DNA from: Proteobacteria bacterium UBA6492
GTDB taxonomy: Bacteria > Pseudomonadota > Gammaproteobacteria > UBA6429 > Thiohalophilaceae
Reading direction: 5' to 3'
Assembly (NCBI GenBank): GCA_002436485.1
Contig: DJMK01000167.1
Location: 4,434 to 12,673 of the forward strand
Length of the DNA stretch: 8,240 bases
Part shown: piece after piece, positions 1 to 7,898 of the stretch
How positions within the stretch are numbered: position 1 is the stretch's first letter
Layout of the letters: every line of letters begins with the position of its first letter
Notes under the pieces: generated by a model
What the model was told of the DNA's origin: nothing
Seen by the model: the letters and a program-made list of their open reading frames with translations, nothing else
Database searches by the model: none
Translations under genes and position numbers: made by a program

Positions 1-1817
1 CGGTAGTAACTGAACAGCACGTCTTTTAAACCAGTATGCGGCTTGTCCGTTTTTGGATCGATCAGTTGCACCCTTACTGTGACTTCTTCATCTACCTTGA
101 CGCGGCGCTTGCCATTCAGATAAGTCACGCTGTGTTGTTTGTTCATTGCAGCCAATCGCTTGTTGGGCTTGGCGTCCATCGAGAAACAATGCAGGATGCT
201 GGGCGACTCCATCAGGAAGGCTACATCGAATTTGCCTGATGTCGGAATCTTGACCTTGGCACTATAGACGCCTGGATCGGTTTCGCGCAGGGTACGATCT
301 GCAACCTGTACCGCGCGCGGTGCATTACCATAGTTACGGAAGTTACCCATCGGGGCATTCATACCTTCCATGTAGTAGTAAACAGTATTATCTAACGGAC
401 TAACCACCAGCACCGCGGCTTCACCCGGGGCTTCCTGGATGCTTTGCGCGATACTCAGATCGCGGACCTTACCCGGCGCACCCTGCCCGGCTGCGAAACT
501 CAGTACCGGTACCGTATCTTTCTTGCCCAGGTGGGCCAGCTCGATCAAATTAACGCGTTCACTACCCAGTGAACGAATGTAGACAAAGGCACGACTGAAC
601 GCGACCTGGTAAGGTTTGTTTTCCACTTCGATGGTGTGCGCGACTTCATTGGTTGCCACATCGACGACGTAAATCACATCTTCATGGGTATTAGCGGCAA
701 TGGCCCAGCGACCGTCCTGCGAAACACCGATCGGACCAACGCCGGGTTTAACCTTGATCTGCTTGCTGATCGAATGATCTTTACGATCAACAACCACGAT
801 CTCGCCTTTCTTACCATCTACCACGTACAACGATTCACTCTTGGCAGAATAGGCAATGCCAATCGGTTGCTGAATAGAGTCAATGGTTTTTACCTTTTTC
901 AGGTTGCTGGTATCAATAACCGTGATTGAACCTTCGTCACGATTAGTAATATAGGCAAAACGACTATCGTGACTGAAAGTCAGCTCATGATGACCAGTAC
1001 CCGTCTTTATAAATTTCACCTGCTTTTGTTTTTCCACATCCAGCACTGTGACACCACTATCATCGGCTCTACGATTATCATTGGCGACCCACAGGTACTT
1101 TTCATCCGGTTGCAGACCGGCACGCAACGGTAACTTGCCCGCTTTCATGTAGCCTTTTACCTTGAAGGTTTGCAGGTCGATAATTGCGACTTCACCGATA
1201 CTGGGCAAGGTCACGTACAAGGTACGCTCGTCCTTGCTCTTGGCCCAGTCACCGCCCGGTGCCCTGAGGTTGATCACGGAATACAACTTGGTGATACCGG
1301 TGATACCAATAATGGGATCAATAACTGAAATAGTTTTGTTCTGGTTCATGACCAGCACGTAGTAGCTGTTGAGGTCGACCATGGGGCGCATGCCGACGAT
1401 ACCCTGCATGTACAGTGCAACCCGGTCTTTGCAACTGGTCAGCGGCTTGTCTTTTTCACTTTGTTTTTGCTTACGGTTCCAGGCCTCGGCCATATCAATC
1501 CACACGGCCGGATAAATACCTTTCACCGGCTCACCTGTTTGCGCATCGGTGATACGAAATTTCACATCGGCATATTCGCCTTCCAGTACGCCATCCTTGT
1601 TAGTGGTTTCGGTAACAAACTCGATCGACACACCATCTTTTACTTTTTTCTGGGTTTCCGTGCTAGTTAGCTTATCCGTTTCAATCTTGCCACTGTCGAC
1701 TTTGGCCTGCACGCCAGTAACCGGGCCATGCCCAATTGCCAGGACCAGTACAGCCAGGGATAAAGTCTTAAGGAACAATCCTGAACGTGTTGCTTTGATG
1801 CTGATGCAGGTATTCAT
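1..1817 (-). CDS. Exported YVTN/cytochrome-d1-like beta-propeller protein with Ig-like flanking domains (C-terminus beyond window)
   Basis: The frame is open from ATG at 1817 to the left edge: 605 complete codons with no stop, so the C-terminus is missing. An in-frame TGA lies a short way upstream and no other start intervenes. GGAG at 1828-1831 stands 10 nt before the ATG. Residues 1-38 form a Sec signal peptide (hydrophobic LKTLSLAVLVLAIG, cleavage near VQA-K). Residues about 60-110 resemble an Ig-like/YtkA-type beta domain (VKFRITDAQTGEPVKG). From about 145 to 480 come propeller blades with the recurrent pattern of YVTN repeats: ISVIDP, VAIIDLQTFKV, YLWVANDN, VTVLDVEKQKQV, FAYITNRDEGSITVID, LYVVDGKKGEIVVVD, VIYVVDVATNEV. 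From about 510 a second Ig-like region follows (YSAKVKIPTSGKFDVAF, then VTVRVQLIDPKTDKPHTGL). No CXXCH heme motif is visible and cysteines are few (C128, C544 in the mature part), so a link to cytochrome d1 is fold-level only. It lies 183 nt downstream of the oxidase gene, same strand, behind a terminator. Its role is unknown; an accessory or binding partner of the oxidase is inferred from position. Confidence in the propeller call is high, in function low. Confidence 0.9.
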   Translation of the reverse strand, partial: MNTCISIKATRSGLFLKTLSLAVLVLAIGHGPVTGVQAKVDSGKIETDKLTSTETQKKVKDGVSIEFVTETTNKDGVLEGEYADVKFRITDAQTGEPVKGIYPAVWIDMAEAWNRKQKQSEKDKPLTSCKDRVALYMQGIVGMRPMVDLNSYYVLVMNQNKTISVIDPIIGITGITKLYSVINLRAPGGDWAKSKDERTLYVTLPSIGEVAIIDLQTFKVKGYMKAGKLPLRAGLQPDEKYLWVANDNRRADDSGVTVLDVEKQKQVKFIKTGTGHHELTFSHDSRFAYITNRDEGSITVIDTSNLKKVKTIDSIQQPIGIAYSAKSESLYVVDGKKGEIVVVDRKDHSISKQIKVKPGVGPIGVSQDGRWAIAANTHEDVIYVVDVATNEVAHTIEVENKPYQVAFSRAFVYIRSLGSERVNLIELAHLGKKDTVPVLSFAAGQGAPGKVRDLSIAQSIQEAPGEAAVLVVSPLDNTVYYYMEGMNAPMGNFRNYGNAPRAVQVADRTLRETDPGVYSAKVKIPTSGKFDVAFLMESPSILHCFSMDAKPNKRLAAMNKQHSVTYLNGKRRVKVDEEVTVRVQLIDPKTDKPHTGLKDVLFSYY

Positions 1818-1875
1818 TGACTTGCTTCTCCACTTCTTTAATCAAACCGTGTTCGCTTTGCACGGCTAAAACCAG

Positions 1876-1895
1876 ACTTGTACCTTGGTACAGGT
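1876..1895. promoter_or_regulatory. Dyad ACTTGTAC-N4-GTACAGGT upstream of the propeller gene
   Basis: Eight-base half-sites with one mismatch are separated by CTTG. The dyad is centred about 68 nt upstream of the propeller ATG and lies downstream of the oxidase terminator. The half-site GTACAGGT also occurs in the dyad at 8065-8089 upstream of the oxidase. It may be an operator or simply a small hairpin. No convincing -35/-10 pair could be assigned next to it. Confidence 0.35.
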
Positions 1896-1912
1896 TCGGC
1901 TTTTTGTTCCTG

Positions 1913-1950
1913 TATAAAAGAAACGAGGTGCAGAATATTTCTGCACCTCG
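1913..1950 (-). terminator. Intrinsic terminator of the oxidase gene
   Basis: Perfect 12-bp inverted repeat: arm CGAGGTGCAGAA at 1924-1935 and its complement at 1939-1950, with a 3-nt loop. On the minus strand the stem is followed directly by TTTCTTTTATA, the expected U-rich tract. The plus-strand 3' side has no such tract, so it acts leftward, on the oxidase transcript. It lies 50 nt beyond the oxidase stop and before the propeller gene, which suggests the propeller gene has its own promoter or depends on read-through. Confidence 0.85.
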
Positions 1951-1964
1951 CCAGTTTATGAAGC

Positions 1965-1990
1965 TGTGACCGGTTATGTAACCGGTCACA
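1965..1990. repeat. Perfect inverted repeat just after the oxidase stop codon
   Basis: Arms TGTGACCGGTTA (1965-1976) and TAACCGGTCACA (1979-1990) are exact complements around a 2-nt centre; as RNA it would form about 11 bp with a 4-nt loop. It begins 9 nt past the TAA and precedes the terminator hairpin by 14 nt. No T-tract follows it. It could be an mRNA 3'-end stabiliser, part of a tandem terminator, or a protein-binding palindrome. Confidence 0.7.
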
Positions 1991-1999
1991 TGGCCAGTT

Positions 2000-4900
2000 T
2001 TACTGGGCCGGTGCTCCGACAACACGCAGGATACCCCACAGTCCACTGGTCAGGCCGAATGAGCCCTGGTCATGGAACAGGAAGTCACCATCGATGTTAG
2101 CCGCACCACCAGCGCCATTCATCAGGACGACGTCGAAGTGCGCGCCCGGAGTCACGCTCTCCTGGTGACCCAGATACATACCGATTGGGTTGTCACCGAT
2201 GGTCTGCGATGGAACTGCACCTGCCAGGTACGGATCACGCTGCCAGAGGTGACCATGTACCGTAAAGGTCGTACCACGCCCCGAACCGGTCGGCATCAAC
2301 ACGCGCATGTACACGTCGTCATTCGCCGTGGCAGTGAACACCGGTGTAACCGGGTCACCGACACCTGCTGTCGCAGTGGTGGAGGTGCCGCCACTGTTAC
2401 AGCAAACATTACTGAAGGCCTCGTGGCTGTTCTGCACGCCACCCAGACCGGCCAGGCCGAACGGTGCATCTGCCGGCAGACCGAAGCGATACCACATGGG
2501 CTCGGTTCCGTAGTTGATCGCCATCTGACCTGCGTCGTGGCTATCTTCCGGAATACCGATACCTTCCGAGGCGATGTTCGGTACTGCACTGCCGTCACCA
2601 CCGAAGCGTTGGTTCAGACCCTTCTGGTGCACGATGACCATATCCCGCAGCGTGCTTTCGTCGTCACGGGTTACCGTGGCGCTGGTGCGGGTCAGGCGAG
2701 TGGCAGTCGGATCAGCGTTCTGCTGGTGATCACGCCTGGTATCCGTTTCAGCCCAGGTTGAATTCTGAGGCAGAATCACGCCGGCACCAATCAGACCCTT
2801 CTGGCCCTGCTTGATCTTGTCTGCCGGGTTCAGGTTGAAGCCACCAAACTCGACCGGTGTGGCCACCAGTGTCAAAGCATCAGCTCTCGGCTTCTTACCC
2901 TTGGCATTGGGATCAACTTCGACTGCTTTCGTCTCATGATGACCGGCATACCAGACATAGGTGATCTCCGTTGGTGTATCACCAGTAGCGTCAACCGGGC
3001 TTACCGTGGAGACCTGGTTCAGACCCACGTTGGCACCATCGTGCTTGCTGACGTCGTATTCCACCATTTGCGGATGAATACCCACGTGACTTGACGGACG
3101 GATCAGGTTGTTGTTGAAGGTGGTCAAACCCTGAGGATCAAGGCGATCACGATTCACAACTTGCAACAGGGTGTTGTAACCCGCCAGATCCGGCGCCTCG
3201 GAAGGCAAGCGGTTAAACAGGGTTACTTTCACACACTCACCCGCTGCCGCACGCAATACCGCAGGTTCAACTGGCGCATCTGGCCTGAGTTCAACCGGAC
3301 ACTGTGGATTAACCACACCAAGCCGTGTGATCGCGCCTGTCTTTCTGTCTACCCTATCTTTACAAGCACGTTCAGTCGGATCGACTGCTTGCAGATCTTC
3401 CGCCAGCACATACAGCAGTGCGGTTGGATCATGCAGCGGACCGCTCTGGCCACCCAGGTTCAACAACTCGCCATTTTCACCAACCACCTGAAGTGCTCGA
3501 ATGGTAGTCGGGCGCGGGTTGTAAACCAGCGTACCACCAGCGTTATCCACTTGCCCACCAACATGCATGGTAGCTGAGGAATCGTTCGGTACGAGGGTTG
3601 CGTTCACAGCGTTACCCAGCAATTCGTTGGCCGTCATGGCGACCACCGTATACTCACGTACCGGTGCATCGAGCGGACAAACACCGTCGAACTGATCCGC
3701 GTTGGCAACACGGGTCGGATCCGGCTCAGGGTTGCCCGGCAAGGTCTCAAGGTCAAGCTGCTTCGCGTCGTACGAGCGCAGGATACCCCACATGCCGGTC
3801 CACCAACCGTCCTGGCTGGAATCCACTGCATAGGCATAATCATGCGCACCCGACTCGGCACCCTTGTCGTTACCAACCGGCATAGTAAAGGTGAACTGCT
3901 CGGAGATACCGTCGTTCTGGGCATTACGCCAGCCAGAGTTCGGCGCGGCACCATGACCGGAACCACCCTGCAGCCACTTCACACCGTGAATAGTCGCGTT
4001 GTGTTCGTGCTCGGTTGAACCGGCCTGGATCTTGATCTTCACCACGTCGTTCGGGTAAGCACGTAACATCGGTGTGAACGGATCGCCCGGGTTCAGGCCA
4101 CCGTTCAATGCCGGGTACGGTGTGGCACCGAGTGCCGTGTTGAATTCCGGAATGGCACGGTCAATCCGGGTTTGCAATGCATAGGCCAGGTCACCACCTA
4201 GACCTTCTGCCTGCCTACCGAATTTACCGTCAGGGCCCTTCAGATTTGGGTCATACACCCGCAGGCCGATCGGCTCATTACGATAGTTGACTACGAGCAT
4301 ACCCACGTCGTCCGCTGAAATCGCCTCGGCACAGGGACGCAGTACACCACCCGGGCACACTGGCGGGAAGCGCAGAATATCCGGGAACGGTTCGCCCTGA
4401 GGCTGTTGACGGAACGATGGGTTGATGGAGTAACGGAAGGTATCCGTTCCGGCGATAGCACCGTTAGGACCAATACCATCTGGCGCGAATACACCATTCT
4501 CACCCACGGGAGGTTGCAACGCCTTACCGGTGACCGGATCCTTGTTGATGGGCTCGCCATCTGGACCGATACCGACATACACGCCCTTCTCATAGGCATG
4601 CTGGAAATCACCGAACTCGAAGTAGAATTCACGGAATCCGGTATCAGCAACCTGGTCGCCATCGGTATCGCTCAGGATTTGCGCCTGCCAGCTGGTGGGA
4701 CCACCGTCGTGACGGGTATACATATCAACACCCGTTTCGTTGTGTTTCCAGGTTGACTTGGCAGGTTCGGTCAGCACGGTTGCATACAGACCCACTTGCT
4801 GGTGCGTAGAAGGACCATAGTGGTCGTGAGTAAAGATAATACCCAGGCCACGATCTTCACCGGCAAGGTTCATAACCGGATCCGCAAACCAACGCTGAAT

Positions 4901-7876
4901 CGTGGTACGCGCACCTTTCCAATGTGGATTAGCAAATTTACCAAAGTACGGATGATCAAGTTCATGCAAATGACCATTTGCATCCACTTTTAACGGTGCA
5001 TTTGGATCTACACTTGCGGGTGGAAGAACTGGATTCGCCGCAGTGTCATTGTAGGCATTAATGGCATGAATACGTTCCTGCACCATTCCAGGACTCAGGG
5101 TACCGTCTTCATAGTTCCAGCCGTTACCTGAACCGTCAGCCGAGGTCAGGTCCCACTTGGGTAAGTGAATATGCTGACCAATGATGTCGGTTGGAGTACG
5201 TACCTGGTAGTCATCCAGCTCATAATACTCTGGCACCAGGTTGGTATGCAGGTACTTGGCACAGTCAAACGTGTTCAAACGAATGACAAACGGCTCAGGT
5301 GGACGCTGGTTGTTGATGGTCGGTTCAACATCATCCCACAGGGTAATGATACGTTGCTGCGGGAAGTGATAACCGGCCTTGTTCAGTACAGCGTCGATCT
5401 GAATGTTGGCACCCTTATAAACACGTGGGTTGGTTGCACCGTATTGTGCAGTACCGGTAAAGCTGGTACCACCAATACCATCGTAGAAGTTACCTGTCGT
5501 TCCTTGCGTAAACCACTTACCGGTGTCGTCGCGGCAAGGCTCATGGAACGGCGCACTTGGCATTGGTGCCAGGGCATTGGTCTCAAAAGTTTTGGCGACC
5601 GGGTCACCGTTGAGAACCAGTGCGGTACTGTCGTGATTATTCATATGGAACTTCATGGCCAATTTCTCGAGATCAGTGCCGGTCTCGGGGAAGTACTTCG
5701 GCCTTGCCACGGTAATGACTTTACTGAAGTCCAGGCGGTTCTGGGTGTTCACACTGACACCGCCGGCGCTATAACCTTCCAGGGTGTGACGCGGCAGACC
5801 GCCGTCCCAGCCACCGGCTTGAATGGCTGACATGTTGGCCCACAGTGGATCGCCGCTTGCCTTCAACGCATCGGCTTCACCTTCAGTCAGCATATCCAGT
5901 GGCGGTGTCGGGGGACGCTGACCCACCGTATCCTCGATACCGGCAATCCAGAACGGATAACCAGGGTTGATATCACGATCGAGTACTTTTGCCACACTGG
6001 CAACTTCAACACCATTGACCACTTTCGGTACGACGGTCACTGCACCCGGCATGGGTGCCATCGGCTTACCCGGTAGCGGAACCACGGCCGGAATCGGTGT
6101 ACCTGCAATGATTTCACCATCCGGTAATGCACGGGCACCGGCAGCAGGCTTACCACTCTGCAGGGCAAACTTGCCCGTGTGGTAACTGTCTGCGCCACCA
6201 CTAACTTCCAGAAGCGTACCGGTTTCAGTCACGTCATGAATACGCCACATCTCCCACATGCCCTGGGCAAAGTGCGGATAGAAGTGACAGTGGAAAATCG
6301 CATCACCGGCTGATTTGTTACGGTTACCACTACCACCAAAGTTGATTTCATAGGTATAACCGGAGCCGGGGCCGATACCCTGTGCGTCGATATAGTTCGA
6401 GTTATCGTCGTTCGGGTTAAACAGCCACTGGTGATTATGCAGGTGGAAAATGTGCTGTTCCTTGGGACCTGCGTGCAGGTTACGGAACTTCACAAAATCA
6501 TTCATGTAGCTGTGATGTACGTTGTTGGGATCGGCTGGATAAAATGCTTCTTTTGCCTTTGGACCGACAGCCAGGCAATTATTCAATGCCGGATCACAGG
6601 CTTCCAGGCCGGTATTGGCGGGTACATCCACCAGCGTCGCCGGATCACCAACGGTATACGCGGTCAGGAAGAATTCTTCATAGGCACAGGTCAGGCAGTC
6701 GTACATCGGACCAACACCCAAACGGTTGGCAATGATCTCTGAACCAATACCACCACTGCCGTAGTTGATCATGAAACTGTCGCGTACACCATGCAGGGTA
6801 TGAATCAGCACAGGGTCACTAAACCACAACGGGAATGCCTGCGCCGCGGCGGTTTCATCGTGGAACACCACGGTAAACTCACGAAACGCTTCAAGGCGAT
6901 TTGGTAACGACGGGTTACCCTGCGGGTAAGTATTAGCTGGGAAAGAACCATCATCATTCGGACCCGCGATAATGGCGTTGATGTCGGAGTGAACCAGCTT
7001 ATTGTTTGTGCTGTCAATCATGTTAAGGATTGGCAGACCAGCCTTACCTTCCTGGCACCAGACACCGTTGCTGTCGCAATCACTGGGGTAACGCGCTTCG
7101 TAATCAATGATTGGCTGACCTGTTGCGGTTGTTCCCTTGCCCGCGCTAGCCAGACGTTGCTCTTCTTCAGTAATCTGGCTGCGATACATCTTCGCGCCTT
7201 TAGGCTGAACATTCACAACGCCAAACAGACCAACACCGACGTTACCGCCGCTGGCTTCACCACCGAAGGGCGCACCATAGCTGTAAGCCATGTAAGCACC
7301 TTCTTTCTCGGCGTAGTAAGTGAATTCTTTGTATCCGCCAGATGGAACGAGACTGTTGTCGTTATTACCCACATAGGAACCATCATCATCGATACTGCCG
7401 ACCAGTTGCAGACCCAGTGGATGAAAGCTGGCCCAACGACCCGCAACCTGGTCATTGATCTGCAACAAAGGATGTTGTGCCGGGTTAAACGGGTTGGCAG
7501 TCGGTGTCAACAGGTTGGTAAAGTTGACCTTGAGACAGTCACCTTCGGCAACACGCAGTACCAAGGGTCGAGGACGTTTGTCCGGACGCAACTTCACCTG
7601 GCCGGGTGTCTGAGCGCCACCTTCTGTTAAAGGTACATTGTTGCTATCAACCACGTCGCGCTTCAATGCATACATCATGAAGTTGGGGTTCTGCGCCCCG
7701 AGGCGGTTGAACATCATCGGTGTATCGAATGCTACGACATCAGCTGTAATAGTGCGGTTACAAGACACAGCCGCCTGCGCGGTCGACGTGCCCCCTACCA
7801 TTACAGCTAATCCCAATAGCCCCAATGCAGATACATAGTGCTTATACAGCGCTACGATGAGTTTAGGCTTTTTCAT
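2000..7876 (-). CDS. Giant secreted six-cupredoxin multicopper oxidase (MofA/MnxG-like size and style)
   Basis: 1958 residues. The start at 7876 is preferred over the in-frame ATG at 7900 because GGGAG lies 8 nt before it and it opens a clean Sec signal peptide (MKKPKLIVALYK..., cleavage near AQA-A at residue 35). There is no twin-arginine motif. Six cupredoxin-like domains fall in three pairs: about 40-225 and 330-550, 735-1040 and 1080-1372, 1405-1705 and 1740-1955. Domain 2 carries HIFHLH (475-480) and HCHFYPHFAQGM (529-540), giving type 1 ligands H475, C530, H535, M540 and type 2/3 ligands H478, H480, H529, H531. Domain 3 carries HIH (902-904) and HDH (1017-1019), completing the eight histidines of a trinuclear cluster. 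Domains 4 and 6 keep the fold but lose the Cys and most His ligands. A Pro-rich linker lies at about 592-618 and a calcium-loop-like DTDGDQVAD at 1070-1078. The family couples four one-electron substrate oxidations to reduction of O2 to water. Manganese or iron oxidation is plausible from size and resemblance only. The product is periplasmic or extracellular. A terminator follows. Confidence 0.93.
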   Translation of the reverse strand: MKKPKLIVALYKHYVSALGLLGLAVMVGGTSTAQAAVSCNRTITADVVAFDTPMMFNRLGAQNPNFMMYALKRDVVDSNNVPLTEGGAQTPGQVKLRPDKRPRPLVLRVAEGDCLKVNFTNLLTPTANPFNPAQHPLLQINDQVAGRWASFHPLGLQLVGSIDDDGSYVGNNDNSLVPSGGYKEFTYYAEKEGAYMAYSYGAPFGGEASGGNVGVGLFGVVNVQPKGAKMYRSQITEEEQRLASAGKGTTATGQPIIDYEARYPSDCDSNGVWCQEGKAGLPILNMIDSTNNKLVHSDINAIIAGPNDDGSFPANTYPQGNPSLPNRLEAFREFTVVFHDETAAAQAFPLWFSDPVLIHTLHGVRDSFMINYGSGGIGSEIIANRLGVGPMYDCLTCAYEEFFLTAYTVGDPATLVDVPANTGLEACDPALNNCLAVGPKAKEAFYPADPNNVHHSYMNDFVKFRNLHAGPKEQHIFHLHNHQWLFNPNDDNSNYIDAQGIGPGSGYTYEINFGGSGNRNKSAGDAIFHCHFYPHFAQGMWEMWRIHDVTETGTLLEVSGGADSYHTGKFALQSGKPAAGARALPDGEIIAGTPIPAVVPLPGKPMAPMPGAVTVVPKVVNGVEVASVAKVLDRDINPGYPFWIAGIEDTVGQRPPTPPLDMLTEGEADALKASGDPLWANMSAIQAGGWDGGLPRHTLEGYSAGGVSVNTQNRLDFSKVITVARPKYFPETGTDLEKLAMKFHMNNHDSTALVLNGDPVAKTFETNALAPMPSAPFHEPCRDDTGKWFTQGTTGNFYDGIGGTSFTGTAQYGATNPRVYKGANIQIDAVLNKAGYHFPQQRIITLWDDVEPTINNQRPPEPFVIRLNTFDCAKYLHTNLVPEYYELDDYQVRTPTDIIGQHIHLPKWDLTSADGSGNGWNYEDGTLSPGMVQERIHAINAYNDTAANPVLPPASVDPNAPLKVDANGHLHELDHPYFGKFANPHWKGARTTIQRWFADPVMNLAGEDRGLGIIFTHDHYGPSTHQQVGLYATVLTEPAKSTWKHNETGVDMYTRHDGGPTSWQAQILSDTDGDQVADTGFREFYFEFGDFQHAYEKGVYVGIGPDGEPINKDPVTGKALQPPVGENGVFAPDGIGPNGAIAGTDTFRYSINPSFRQQPQGEPFPDILRFPPVCPGGVLRPCAEAISADDVGMLVVNYRNEPIGLRVYDPNLKGPDGKFGRQAEGLGGDLAYALQTRIDRAIPEFNTALGATPYPALNGGLNPGDPFTPMLRAYPNDVVKIKIQAGSTEHEHNATIHGVKWLQGGSGHGAAPNSGWRNAQNDGISEQFTFTMPVGNDKGAESGAHDYAYAVDSSQDGWWTGMWGILRSYDAKQLDLETLPGNPEPDPTRVANADQFDGVCPLDAPVREYTVVAMTANELLGNAVNATLVPNDSSATMHVGGQVDNAGGTLVYNPRPTTIRALQVVGENGELLNLGGQSGPLHDPTALLYVLAEDLQAVDPTERACKDRVDRKTGAITRLGVVNPQCPVELRPDAPVEPAVLRAAAGECVKVTLFNRLPSEAPDLAGYNTLLQVVNRDRLDPQGLTTFNNNLIRPSSHVGIHPQMVEYDVSKHDGANVGLNQVSTVSPVDATGDTPTEITYVWYAGHHETKAVEVDPNAKGKKPRADALTLVATPVEFGGFNLNPADKIKQGQKGLIGAGVILPQNSTWAETDTRRDHQQNADPTATRLTRTSATVTRDDESTLRDMVIVHQKGLNQRFGGDGSAVPNIASEGIGIPEDSHDAGQMAINYGTEPMWYRFGLPADAPFGLAGLGGVQNSHEAFSNVCCNSGGTSTTATAGVGDPVTPVFTATANDDVYMRVLMPTGSGRGTTFTVHGHLWQRDPYLAGAVPSQTIGDNPIGMYLGHQESVTPGAHFDVVLMNGAGGAANIDGDFLFHDQGSFGLTSGLWGILRVVGAPAQ

Positions 7877-7884
7877 CTCTAGGT

Positions 7885-7889
7885 CTCCC
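7885..7889 (-). promoter_or_regulatory. Ribosome binding site that selects the oxidase start
   Basis: GGGAG on the minus strand is 8 nt upstream of the ATG at 7876. It lies inside the 8-codon extension that would result from starting at 7900, whose own upstream sequence is weaker. Together with the signal peptide beginning MKKPK this favours 7876. Confidence 0.75.
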
Positions 7890-7898
7890 AGTAAAATC

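Noticed and set aside
1768..2046. Minus-strand open frame of 92 codons bridging the two genes
   Set aside because: It runs through the end of the oxidase, both hairpins, the terminator and the start of the propeller gene in a different frame, with no fitting ribosome binding site or fold.
2072..2761. Plus-strand open frame of 229 codons antisense to the oxidase
   Set aside because: It lies wholly inside the oxidase gene, whose domains and motifs run through this stretch. The translation is Thr/Arg/Val-rich without any recognisable fold or signal.
5165..5830. Plus-strand open frame of 221 codons
   Set aside because: It is antisense to oxidase domain 3, overlapping the codons for the HIH copper ligands. 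It looks like an antisense shadow of a GC-moderate gene.
6686..6697. CLTCA as a possible c-type heme site in the oxidase
   Set aside because: The residue after the second Cys is Ala, not His, so the CXXCH motif is not met.
6989..7630. Plus-strand open frame of 213 codons
   Set aside because: It is antisense to oxidase domain 1 and the following linker, with no independent evidence of coding.
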